The position numbers and the translations under genes are program-made. Positions 34,947 through 44,354 of a stretch of 64,000 bases of DNA are shown piece after piece. How positions within the stretch are numbered: position 1 is the first letter of the stretch; every line of letters starts with the position of its first letter. The notes under the pieces are model-generated. The model saw nothing but the letters and a program-made list of their open reading frames with translations, ran no database searches and was not told the DNA's origin. The DNA lies in contig MU004182.1 of the NCBI GenBank assembly GCA_010093605.1, positions 2,403,195 through 2,467,194 of the forward strand, given 5' to 3'. This DNA comes from Lophium mytilinum (taxonomy: Eukaryota; Ascomycota; Dothideomycetes; Mytilinidiales; Mytilinidiaceae).

Positions 34947-35738
34947 GAGGGGGTGGCATCTGATGGCTGTTTGACTTGAGGGTTAAGGCGTTGAGCGCAA
35001 TGCGTAGGGGTTTATGTCAACAAGACCTCGAGAGTGATGTTAAAGGAGAGACCACCGATGTAAAGCGCACGGGTTTGTGAAAAAGGAGAGTATCACCTTG
35101 GTAGAGAACGAGAGGAATAACATAGGAACTAGGACTCATTTTGAATATATCGAATGAAGATAACTACCTATAGCAAGCGAGCAAAGCTACTAAGTAGTAA
35201 CACACAGGCCGCTCATGGACATAATGTTGGCGTTTCTTCAACGTTTGGACCCTATGGTCTGCATTTCAACAGAATTGGGAATGGGACGTAGTGGACCTGC
35301 GGACCAACGTGTATCTCTTGACTATTCCCCATGTCCTGAGCATAATACCTCCGGTGATGTGACGAACTACACTTTGCTAACCAGAAGTAGAGAAAACCAA
35401 CTCAAAGACCTGAAAACTCATCGAATATAGCGGTTGCCATATTTTCAACGAGCTACATATGCGGACTGTGTATACCGCTGTGCAAGATGGCCCAGCATGT
35501 TGGCCCCTTTCCCGATATCTTTGATAGTGCGGCGGCCCTGTATTATTAATTCACCTGTTTGTGAACCACGAATAGCTCCCACAGACTATAAATGCCTCCT
35601 GGCGCATACATTGAAGCTAATTCTTCACACCCACAACACGGACACTTCGCGGACCAAACCAACCACTAGAACCGTCACTACCAAAACATTACAGTTTTTT
35701 TTCCTTTACTTTGTCTAGTGGACCCGAACTCCTTCGCT
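34947..35738. other. Intergenic region
   Basis: A 792-base AT-richer gap between the DUF2855 stop and the next start. It must hold the terminator of one gene and promoter of the next. Small frames in it have no coding character. Confidence 0.45.
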
Positions 35739-37093
35739 ATGCTTTCAACCAAGCAATTGTCGACGCTTGCTACAAGCAAAAATGCCATGACAGAGGAGAT
35801 TAAGGGGGAGACCGAAAAGGTTGCCGAACTTGAGCACAACAAAGGCCCCAATGATGCGGCCGATATTGTCAGTTTCATAGCAGACAACGACGCCCGCCTG
35901 GCTCGTCTCAAGTCGGCGTGTGTCTCTATGGGCCCGCGCGTATTGGCCTGGAATCGTCAGTCAAATGGTTCCCAGTACCCTCACGGGTTAGCCTGGAGCC
36001 ATCGGAAAAATAGTGCTCGCTACCCTCGCGCTCAATATGGTAAGTGAGAGCGGTTTACAACTCAAAAAGAGCACAGCTCAGCTATAACTTAGATGCCCGA
36101 TTTGGATGCCCGCTAGCCTCATACGCCGAGGCCGGCGATGAGATACTCAATTCTATGTCTGAATCCACTCCAGCAGAACCGGATCCAAGCGCCGGGGTAG
36201 TCTATGACAGTGCGGCATTCAAGACGACCGAGGTAAACGAAAGTATCCTGTCCAATCCCGTGGGTGCCCTCATTGATGAGGATACCTCCGCTCCCACTAA
36301 AACATTCCTGGCCCCGAAGGACGTGGTCAAAAGCTTTCTGCAGCTGATAAAAGAAGCTGATGGCCAGCCTCGACAAAACCTCGAGGTCAATGACCATGTC
36401 ACTTCGAAGATATTCGACGCCACTCTTACCCCAGACGGATTCGTCTCTGATTCTCTCCGTGAGCCGAGTGAGTATGCCGATGTCGATGATAGTATCATGA
36501 GCATCAGCCGTCACTTCCAAGGGGATTCTTTTTTCCAGATCACTTCGGTCAACTCTCGTCCCGCGTCACGCACGGCGTCTCAGCCTGGCACTCTTCCTGC
36601 GTCCTTGCCCGCTTTGAGCGTTGTCTCTCCCGCTGGACCACGTGTTGTCTCTCCCGCTGGTTCCCATGCTGGCTCTCCCGCTGGCTCCCCCGCTGGCTCC
36701 CCCGCTGAATCTCGCCTAGCGTCTCCCACTGCATCATGTATAATGAACGAGCCCCTTCATCGCACACCCTCCCATACGACCTCCCGCGACAGTCGTCGGA
36801 GCAACGAAACCATCGAAAAAATCGACTTCAACTGCGAGCCCGACCACCCCTACAACACTTACGTCGACATCAGCCTCGATATGGAAAGGTCTCTCTACCA
36901 CAACTGGGAAGAGATCACCGCGGACGAACTCGCTGGTATGGAAGAACAGCCCTCTACTAGGCCCAACGAATCAGGTCCTGAGAAGAGCAAAGTGGTCAAA
37001 GTATGGGGATTCGTGAAGGCCGTTAACAAGTTTGCGTGGGAATACACCGAGGTATTGACCAAGGCGATTAATTACAACAATGGAAAGGCGTAG
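35739..37093 (+). CDS. Lineage-specific hypothetical protein with Ser-Pro-Ala-Gly repeats
   Basis: A 433-aa protein of no recognised family. Exons 35739-36039 and 36093-37093 total 1302 bases; the 53-base intron has GTAAGT and ACTTAG borders and removes the frame break between the two halves. The first part has a helical, possibly coiled-coil segment (EEIKGETEKVAELEHNK). The middle (about residues 255-300) is a Ser/Pro/Ala/Gly repeat built on SPAG units, low-complexity in DNA too. The C-terminal part has a folded-looking acidic motif (HNWEEITADELAGMEE) and VKVWGFVKAVNKFAWEYTEV. An in-frame GTG at 35718 is not a likely start. It borders the repeat-rich accessory region and is probably a young or fast-evolving gene. 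Confidence 0.68.
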
Positions 37094-37821
37094 GTGGTGC
37101 TTGCGATGGGGGTTGGTCCTTCCGTGTACACGTATTTGGGTGGTATTTGGGGGAACGTACTGATTTGAAAAGCCTCGAAAATGTCGGTACGTCATTGTGC
37201 GCGTTGGTTAAAGCTGGACTGCTATTTTTCTATATGTAGTTTTACTTAGATGGGTACTACTACATTATCACATCAGCAATCAGTTTGAACTGGAAAAATT
37301 TCGAAATTTGTGTGTGTGAGGCCAATTATGCCGAGAAGGAGAGATGTCTAGGGTACAGTCCGTGGTTGGTCTTCGTTAAGCGCCGGGGCGAAATCGACCC
37401 CCATCCATGGATGAGGCACAGCAATGAGAAACATACTGACCTTATAAAACAGCTCCAGAAAACCGCGCCACTAGAACATAGGCTTCCTGGAATGGTCCTC
37501 TCCCTTTGCTAGGTGTTGCTGCCAAGGGCTTGACGTGCCGGCGGAGAGTCTAGGAAAACGAAGGCCAACCAACGTCATGGTATAATCTTGGATGATTCTG
37601 AAAGGCCTCATATATAGAACTGAATGAAACACGATTGAAAACTCACTTTGCTCTTTAGCCGCCGCTGTATGAGGTGGCTCATGTGATTATTGGAAACCTG
37701 ATCAAAGATGTAAGTAACGATGCAGTATATATGAAACAATCACTTTACTCTTTAGACGCCGCTATATGAGGTGGCTCATGTGATTGTTAAATGTCCGATC
37801 AAAGACGTAGGTGGGCACTCT
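37094..37821. other. Repeat-bearing intergenic region
   Basis: This 728-base convergent gap holds two head-to-tail copies of a short repeat (37644 onward, reported separately) and otherwise AT-rich sequence. No coding frame is supported. Confidence 0.5.
37644..37811 (+). repeat. Two direct copies of a ~97-bp repeat related to the 41.2-kb MITE
   Basis: The phrase CACTTTGCTCTTTAGCCGCC begins unit 1 at 37644 and recurs with few changes at 37741 (CACTTTACTCTTTAGACGCC); both continue with GCTGTATGAGGTGGCTCATG or a close variant. The spacer GATCAAAGATGTAAGTAACG and GATGCAGTATATAT also match the interior of the MITE-like element at 41.2-41.6 kb on the opposite strand. Unit 2 is cut short near 37811, 10 bases before the esterase stop. 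Confidence 0.75.
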
Positions 37822-38907
37822 CTACTCGAGAAAATGCACTTCCGGGAATTTTTCACTCTCTCCTGTCAAGAACGCATCAACCCTCCCTCCAAAAGCCATT
37901 TTCACAAACGCTGGCACATAAGATCCCAATATGTCCATCATCCTCCCACCTCCAATCTGCCCTATCAGTTCAGCCGCTTCCGCAGGCAAATTCTCCACGC
38001 CGCCCAAGACGTCCGCAAGCACTGGCCAGTCGCTGAAAGAGTAATGCGCACTCCCCACCAACTCCAGCTCGGTCTTCCAGCCACCCAGATGCGGCCAAAG
38101 CTCCCCCAAAGTGGGATCCGTCGTGCGGTTCTTTCCTTCGTGGCCGAAGAGAAGCACAGGCTTCTTCGTGCGAGCATTGACGGCCGGGCCAAAGACACTA
38201 CCATCCAGGTTCAAGGCGCCCAAGATACGAGGATCACGCAGAGTAGCAATTGCAGCGGCGCCGCCGAGGGAGTGGCTGAAAGCGACCGCCTGGATCGGGT
38301 TTCCCGGACAGCTTTTCGTGGTATGAGAGAGGTGGTCCAGAACGAAGCTTAGGTCCTTTGCTCGGGCCTCGATGGCGAGTGGTATCTGGTCATCGGTGAG
38401 GTTTAGTCCGAGGACGGTCTTTCCAGAAGGGAATTCGACGATGTCGGTGTCATAAGGGTGGTCGACGATGATAATGGTGTAGCCTTTGCTGGCGACGGTG
38501 GCGACGAGGGCGTTGTAAAGGTGGCGGGAGGTCCCTAGAGCTCCGGAGAAGAGGACGACCTTTTTCGTGCGTTGGTTGGAGGTGGCCTTGTTCTTCGATT
38601 GGCATACTTCGATGGAAAGACCGGGGAAGGTGCCTTCTGGAACTCCATACGCTGCGAATTTGGCATCTTGGTATGCGGCTGTCAAGGGTGGCATGTATGG
38701 GGACGAAATTTCTTTGCAGCTGTGCTCAACTGGTTCGAATATTGATACCATGAAAGTGCGGTGTTGGGGCGTAGGCGCGAAGGGGTCGAGACGAGTGCTG
38801 TCGTTGAGTTGAGCGCAAGTGATAGAGACGGGGAATTGACCGAGCGAGATTGCGTGAACGGTGGGGGACCATGATGCCAGCAATGAAAGAGCGAGGAAAG
38901 AGAGCAT
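37822..38907 (-). CDS. Secreted esterase, platelet-activating-factor acetylhydrolase-like alpha/beta hydrolase
   Basis: A single-exon, 361-aa protein with a signal peptide (MLSFLALSLLASWSPTVHA). The PAF-acetylhydrolase-type layout is visible: VVLFSGALGTSRHLY (oxyanion region), IIIVDHPYDTDIVEFP, the nucleophile in FSHSLGGAAAI (Ser of HSLGG; the first Gly of the usual GHSxGG is Ser here), the Asp in LNLDGSVFG and the His in SAHYSFSD. It should cleave a short acyl ester or phospholipid outside the cell; the true substrate is unknown. The start at 38907 is the first ATG of the frame (an upstream TTG only extends the frame). It is divergent from a Zn2Cys6 regulator, 680 bases apart, which may control it. 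Confidence 0.87.
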   Translation of the reverse strand: MLSFLALSLLASWSPTVHAISLGQFPVSITCAQLNDSTRLDPFAPTPQHRTFMVSIFEPVEHSCKEISSPYMPPLTAAYQDAKFAAYGVPEGTFPGLSIEVCQSKNKATSNQRTKKVVLFSGALGTSRHLYNALVATVASKGYTIIIVDHPYDTDIVEFPSGKTVLGLNLTDDQIPLAIEARAKDLSFVLDHLSHTTKSCPGNPIQAVAFSHSLGGAAAIATLRDPRILGALNLDGSVFGPAVNARTKKPVLLFGHEGKNRTTDPTLGELWPHLGGWKTELELVGSAHYSFSDWPVLADVLGGVENLPAEAAELIGQIGGGRMMDILGSYVPAFVKMAFGGRVDAFLTGESEKFPEVHFLE

Positions 38908-39587
38908 TCTGACTTGGTATGTTTGAGAAGACGGTGGAAAACAGTAAAGAGAGGTGGCTAATGAACATATCAACAGCAGCTATCCATCCTTTTATAGGTG
39001 TCGAAGTCAAGGCAGACTTTCAAGGTGGGGATTCCAATGCTCGGCCTCAGAAGTTTGCAGCTTCATCGAGCAATGTTCTGGCGTCTTGCACAGACATATG
39101 GTAGACACTGAGTAGACTACGAAACGGCCCGTGGTACGCCAGTTGAATACTACGAGGTCTGTCACGTAATGGTGGAGGACACTGACATATTAACAGTCTA
39201 CGAAGCTCCACTTTGATGCCTTCTTACGGCGATCCGGCACTGCTAGCTAAAGATGTTGGTAAATCGCCATCGGACGGTTCCTGTTATATGCCAATTACAC
39301 GGTGGTGACGAAGCGAGTACATGACTCGTGGCCCAGCGCTCGATTACTTCTATTTCGTGCCTAGTGCTTGACAGAAGGCTCGCGCATTGACAATTGATAG
39401 ATGAGATTTTCAAAAGGACAGCCGAGTTGACTGAACTTGACCGTCCGTCAACCCGCAGCACAGACCTGATTCTCTCCGAGCCCCAGCACAGCCCAACGTG
39501 CCCGAGTGGACCCATAGATGCGAGGTGCGCCTATATAATACCCTTTCGAGATGGTGTCTGCCAGGCCTACTTCGAAAGGAAACGCGA
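38908..39587. promoter_or_regulatory. Divergent promoter, esterase / Zn2Cys6 regulator
   Basis: A 680-base gap between divergent starts. I looked for paired CGG half-sites expected of Zn2Cys6 targets; single CGG triplets are present (for example around 39230-39275), but none forms a convincing palindrome. No coding frame. Confidence 0.4.
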
Positions 39588-41231
39588 ATGATGTCGCTTC
39601 TCGGTCCACTCGACAAACGCCTCCTAGTCCGACGCTGTAAAGCGTGCCAGCGGAGAAAGATTAAGGCTTGTGAACATGCTGAACATAGTTACGTTCCCCA
39701 TCGCTAATGATCAGTAGTGTTCCATGCCAACGCCCTGCACGTACTGCGTCCGCACATGTCAACCATGCGAGCCTGCATCCGGCGCCGGAGCAGGACGAGA
39801 GCCAAGAAGCAAAGCAGTAGTATTTACTCTGCCTCAAACAGGCGCAAAGCCAATTCGAAAAGGGGGCAAGACACTAGACCAACATGTTCTGCTTTCTCCC
39901 ACGGTTTATCACGTGGATCTCTGGCCGGATTCGACCGACCAACACGTCTCCCACTTCTTCGACGTCTTTCTCGCTGCAAATGACTTCAGTGGAACATCAT
40001 GGAGAAGCCTACCTATTTCCCTGTCAGAGATGATAGCCGATTCAAGCGCGCTGAAGGATGTAGCTATTGCCTTGGCCGCACTTGACTGTAGCCGCAGGCC
40101 ACATTCCGCCCCAACGGCAGAGCGGGGCGTCAGTCTAAGGCAGACAGCGCTATCGTCGTATTCGCGCGCACTGCAGGAGGTCAGGGTGGAGCTGTCGACG
40201 CCGAATCAGCTAGTTGCGCGGGAAAGCACAGTCTGGGTGACTTTTTTCCTAGGTATATTCGAGGTATATACCGGCCAAACCAATGTTCAAAATAAGATGT
40301 ACTAGACGCTAACTGTCATAGCTCATGCTCGAATCCAACGAGAAGAATTGGGAGAAGCATTTTCTATACGGCACTTCGCATCTTCTACAGGTTCAAGGCC
40401 CGAAGTGCTGTGGTACAGGCAGAGGCCGGGAACGGTTCCTGGCGCTGCGAATCTTCGAGATCTCGCGCGCACTCATCTATCAGAATACCACGTTTCTTGC
40501 TGAGCCGGAGTGGCTGGAGCTAGCTCAGCAGTTGAAAGAGGAAGATAGGGAGGGTTGGTATCCGAAAGAGGCGATGTATGACTTGATGCTCTCCTGCTCG
40601 GTTCTTTGCACGCGGTGAGCAATTCGCAGCTTTCCGCATAGCGACATCCTTGACGAGACGCTGATAATCTCGAAGAGCTACCTACTACGCGGATGCCGTA
40701 GAAGCAGCCTCAGAAACCCTCGATACCTCCGATGGCTTCGCCGTCATCACAGAAGGTCTATACCTCCGCCGCTGTCTCTCTGACTGGTACCACCAAATCG
40801 AATGCCGCCTCCCAACCGCAAGAGACCCTTCCACCCCCCTGCAAACCAACATGGAACTCCTAATCGCCTTAATCTACTACCACGCCCTCTCCATCTTCCT
40901 CTCGGGCTGCTTCGACTACCGCCTGTCCTGCTTCCCCGCCCCACCCGCTTCCCTCCCGATCCTAACCCGCACCCAAGTCGAACGTCACCTAGCTTCAATC
41001 CTCTCCTTGACCGAGCTCGCACTCAACAAGACCTGGCTCACAGGTGTCGCGTTCCTCTTCCCCCTCCGCGTCGCCGCGGCAAGAGCGTGGTCCGCCGCGG
41101 ATCAGAACGAAGTGGTGCAGCGCCTGCGCAGCGTGCGGAGCAAAGGCTTCTCGATTACCAACCTGTTTGAAGAAGAGGTAAACTGCTTGTGGGAGGAAGG
41201 GGGCATGCCGGACGGATGGAAATGGGCCTGA
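39588..41231 (+). CDS. Zn2Cys6 (Gal4-type) transcription factor
   Basis: A 490-aa regulator from exons 39588-39665, 39718-40263, 40322-40614 and 40676-41231 (1473 bases with stop). The binuclear cluster reads C-KA-C-QRRKIK-C-SMPTP-C-TY-C-VRTCQP-C, exact canonical spacing, but only if the first intron begins with GC (AAG, then GCTTGTGAAC) and ends at CAGTAG; branch GCTAATGA fits. The rest is a helical fungal-specific regulator domain with FFDVFLAANDFSG, HLLQVQGPKCCG and a C-terminal NLFEEEVNCLWEEGG. The first exon encodes only 26 residues. Either the GC donor is used, or a GT to GC change has damaged the gene. A repeat element begins 12 bases after the stop. Its divergent esterase neighbour is a plausible target. 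Confidence 0.8.
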
Positions 41232-41243
41232 TTATTTGGCCTA

Positions 41244-41592
41244 ATCAGGCTTTACTTTTGCTCGCTAGACACCATTGTGAGGATTGGTCCAACTAGCTTG
41301 TAGCTGCTCCGTAAGAAGGGTGTCTAATATATACTGTACCATCTTTACATCTTGTTCGAAGGGTTTGAAATGACACGAGCCACCTCATACAGCGGCGTCT
41401 AAGGAGCAAAGTGACTGTTTAAACAAACCATTGCCTCTATATATTTAAATTTCAAAGTCTACATCCCTTGCGAAAGAGAAAATCCTGTAAGTAATAATGC
41501 AGTATAAATTGAGCACCCTTTTTCAGGAGCAGCTACAGGGTAGTTGGGCTAATCCTAACAGTGGTGTCTAGCGAGGAAAAGTGAAGCCCGAC
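41244..41592. mobile_element. MITE-like element, 349 bp, TA-flanked, Tc1/mariner-type ends
   Basis: The ends are inverted repeats of about 90 bases. The left begins ATCAGGCTTTACTTTTGCTC and the right, read inward on the minus strand, begins GTCGGGCTTCACTTTTCCTC; both continue CGCTAGACACCA and match with scattered changes to the TGTAGCTGCTCC block. Each end is flanked by TA (41242-41243, 41593-41594), as for Tc1/mariner-type insertions. No coding capacity. Inside (41413 back to about 41341, minus strand) is a segment starting CACTTTGCTCCTTAGACGCC that is itself related to the ends and to the 37.6-kb repeats, so the element may be composite. It lies 12 bases past the regulator's stop codon. Confidence 0.72.
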
Positions 41593-41965
41593 TAGACCAA
41601 ACATGTTTTCCCTCTGAAATGCAATTATACAGACCTGGGTGGAGAAAGGATCGGAGTGCCTGAGGCGGCTAGCGTTGGGGCCAATCGGGGTTAGTCGGCT
41701 CCGAATGGTAGACTTCCTTACCTCGAACCACGACACCACGTCCACAATCCATCAAAATCTTGAATACCATCACCGGCCTCACTAAGCCCTCTCTGTGAAG
41801 CTAGGGTAAATAGGACGGTCTATTCATCACAGTTCTTAGAACCCCAATACCATTTCATCACCTCGTGCCACAGAGAACACGGGTCTCCTATCAGCTCTCA
41901 AACGCAGAAAGCTTGACAATCTTGCCTCAGGTTCACAGCTACATTTCGACCATTTCTCAACGATT

Positions 41966-42871
41966 ATGCAAGATCTTTCTAGCCAACCTATGGAATTAGA
42001 TCCCCTGGAGCCCATCTCGAAGCAACCAAGGGCTCATATAGTGAGCACAAACACCTCGGAATCATCTACCAGCTCTTCCAAGTGCTACTTCTTTCGACTT
42101 CCAACCGAGATACGTCTCAAAATCTACTACTATGCTCTTCAACACCCTCATGGCGACTCAGATCCTGCTTGGCTCAGTCCTTTCAAGCGGCCAATCATCG
42201 AAGTGCTTCCACCAGACGTTCGGCACAAGAAAGACTCCAGTGAGGTCGACATGGGAATCGTGTACTGGGGCACCGAACTCATGACTCGGCTTCTGAGAGT
42301 CAACCGTCAAATCCACTCGGAAGCCGTTGAAGTCCTGTACACTAAATTCGTCTTCGACTTCAAGAACGACTTGGCCAACGCTGCGTTTCAGTTCCTTACG
42401 ACCATCCCGCCAGATACCGCTGCTATGGTTCGCAGTATTTACGTCAAAGTCTCCATCGGATGTCCTGAAGACGAGATCGTACCCCAATCATGGATGACTC
42501 CCCGCGTCCGACCCTCCCTCGATTTACACCCTGGATGGATTGACATTTGTAAAGCCATAGTGGCACGACTTCCAAAGCTGCGAAATGTGTACGTCAGAGC
42601 TATCCTCTGGCACAAAGTGATTCTCCCAATTCGGATGACACAGTCACAAATGGAAATCGCCATCATGGATATCCTCGATACATTCTCTAGCATAGAACAC
42701 GTCCAACTTCTTCCAGCTCTTCACGCCTGTAGCAAACTGAACAAGAGCTATGCCGAACTGTACAAGGCTGTCCAGATTTGCCAAAAGAAGCATGCAGACA
42801 ACAGAGTCTCTCTGTCAAGTATGTTCAAGGAGATCTTCGACATGGACAAGCTCTTGGGTGAGGCTTATTAG
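41966..42871 (+). CDS. F-box-like protein of the fungal LPxEIRxxIY family
   Basis: A single-exon, 301-aa protein. After a Ser-rich N-terminus comes YFFRLPTEIRLKIYYYAL at about residue 42, the degenerate F-box-like opening found in a large, expanded family of ascomycete proteins. The later pattern LLRVNRQIHSEAVEVLYTKFVFDF is also typical. The rest has no known domain. Such proteins may serve as substrate adaptors for ubiquitin ligases, but a role is not shown for this family. The stop TAG-type end is at 42869-42871. It lies inside the repeat-rich accessory stretch. Confidence 0.85.
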   Translation: MQDLSSQPMELDPLEPISKQPRAHIVSTNTSESSTSSSKCYFFRLPTEIRLKIYYYALQHPHGDSDPAWLSPFKRPIIEVLPPDVRHKKDSSEVDMGIVYWGTELMTRLLRVNRQIHSEAVEVLYTKFVFDFKNDLANAAFQFLTTIPPDTAAMVRSIYVKVSIGCPEDEIVPQSWMTPRVRPSLDLHPGWIDICKAIVARLPKLRNVYVRAILWHKVILPIRMTQSQMEIAIMDILDTFSSIEHVQLLPALHACSKLNKSYAELYKAVQICQKKHADNRVSLSSMFKEIFDMDKLLGEAY

Positions 42872-43048
42872 CCTCCGTTATCAGCCAGGATGTCACTACG
42901 GTGAGCCTTAATTAGTGACTGAAGCGAATGGAGATGACCGGGCAGCAACATAGTCAAGCCGTTCGAGTGCTCAATTTCTCGTCTACTTTTGATATTCGCG
43001 AATGATTTTCACTACAGTACTAACTGTTAAGTTTGGGCACTCGGATAT

Positions 43049-43195
43049 AAAAGCACTATAGCTTCACTTTTACTTGCTAAACGCCACTGTGAGAATCAGC
43101 TTAATTAAAGTGTACCCGCTCAGTGAAAAGGGTGACCAACATGCAATGCATCATTGTTCCCATATATTCTGGAAGTTTGAAGTCTCATAGAGGAA
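43049..43195 (+). repeat. Degenerate copy of the MITE-like family
   Basis: GCTTCACTTTTACTTGCTAA at 43061 matches the MITE end GCTTCACTTTTCCTCGCTAG, followed by CGCCACTGTGAGAATCAGC (compare CACCACTGTTAGGATTAGCC) and TGAAAAGGGTGACCAACATG (compare TGAAAAAGGGTGCTCAATTT). The right end and target duplication are not recognisable, so it is an old, truncated copy. Confidence 0.6.
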
Positions 43196-43269
43196 CCTTT
43201 AGCAGTACTGATCAGGTATGCCAGACTCATTCAAGATCTGCGCCTGAAAACGAGGCACCAAACCATATA

Positions 43270-43745
43270 TGGTCCCCTTTCTGATTCCCGACCTCCACAA
43301 CGTCACATCATGGGTCTATTTACTTCAAGTAACTCAGGGGTGTCACCACCCGCTACCAACACCCCCAAAGCACGCTCAGAACTGCTGCAAATCGCCATGT
43401 GACAATGTACGCATCGAATCAAGCTCACACCATTTCCTTCCATCTTATTTCAAAACCCGAAACTATTACACCGTGTCTCTCTAAACTCTAATTAGCCCAG
43501 GGGGTCACAAAACACTACTCGCACCCACAAACTCCACTCAACACTCCCGCAAACCGCAACGTGAAGACTTCTACATCGATCCAAGCTATCCAAAGCACAT
43601 CCTATTTCCTCCTTTCTGATTCCGGACCTCGAGAACATTACACCATGTTTCTCCGGACTCTAGGTAGCACAGTAGCGTCACAAAAACGCAACCAACTCCC
43701 CAACATCCACGACCCACAGCTGCAAATCGCGCTGTGAAGAAATAG
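43270..43745 (+). repeat. Three degenerate tandem units of about 165-173 bp
   Basis: The anchor CTGCAAATCGCCATGTGA at 43384 recurs as CCGCAAACCGCAACGTGA at 43547 and CTGCAAATCGCGCTGTGA at 43720. A second anchor, TTTCTGATTCCCGACCTC near 43277, recurs as TTTCTGATTCCGGACCTC near 43613, and ATTACACCGTGTCTCTC near 43468 recurs as ATTACACCATGTTTCTC near 43638. The units are quite diverged, so the array is old. No coding frame. Confidence 0.6.
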
Positions 43746-44354
43746 GCACTCAGAATACTTCAACGAAAGGTCCTGAAATAGCGGCCTCAGCACGTCATAA
43801 TCACAGAATCGCACTCGCAAAGCCATGCCAAACTCACTCCAGCGTAGACTCACTGCCCCCCTACCTCTCAACGCAACACCAACACTTCACAACCTCACAC
43901 AAACAGAGGGCAAGACTCCCTAATACCAATCATAATCTGTTGGTTTTATTTGTCTGCTACAGAAGAAGCCTCCTCGCACATCATTTTTTTGCACCGAGTC
44001 AATTATCTCATACTTCCGTCATTACCGTCCCCGACAAACGCCCATGCCCATGCAAAGACCGCCCACCGAAGGAGAGCCTATAGCCGTCTAGTCATGAAGC
44101 CATACCAGAAGGAAAGCCAAATACCGCTTGCCAATGCATATGCAGAAAGAGCAACCTTTCTAGAGACACTAGTCCGAGAAGTGCAGAGTAGAAGAAGAGA
44201 AAAGTGGGTGATCGAGACACATTCGCGTAGTACAGGAACGGGGGCGTAGCTGTACGTGAGCGAGTGCGACCAAGACACCGAGATATAGAGCGCAAGACAG
44301 AGAGCAAGAACCGAGAGCAAGACCGCTACAGAGGTGAAGATGCTCGCAGCCTGT

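Larger units (their letters stand above)
42872..44354. other. Gene-free, repeat-bearing region of about 1.5 kb
   Basis: No supported gene. It holds a degenerate copy of the MITE-like family (43049-43195) and three degenerate tandem units of about 165-173 bp (about 43270-43745), both listed separately. The rest, to the SQS1 stop, is AC-rich and CT-rich sequence without a coding frame. Confidence 0.5.

Noticed and set aside
41244-41592. MITE-like element as a self-folding noncoding RNA gene
   Set aside because: The foldback is explained by terminal inverted repeats with TA flanks and related copies nearby, so a transposon origin is simpler.
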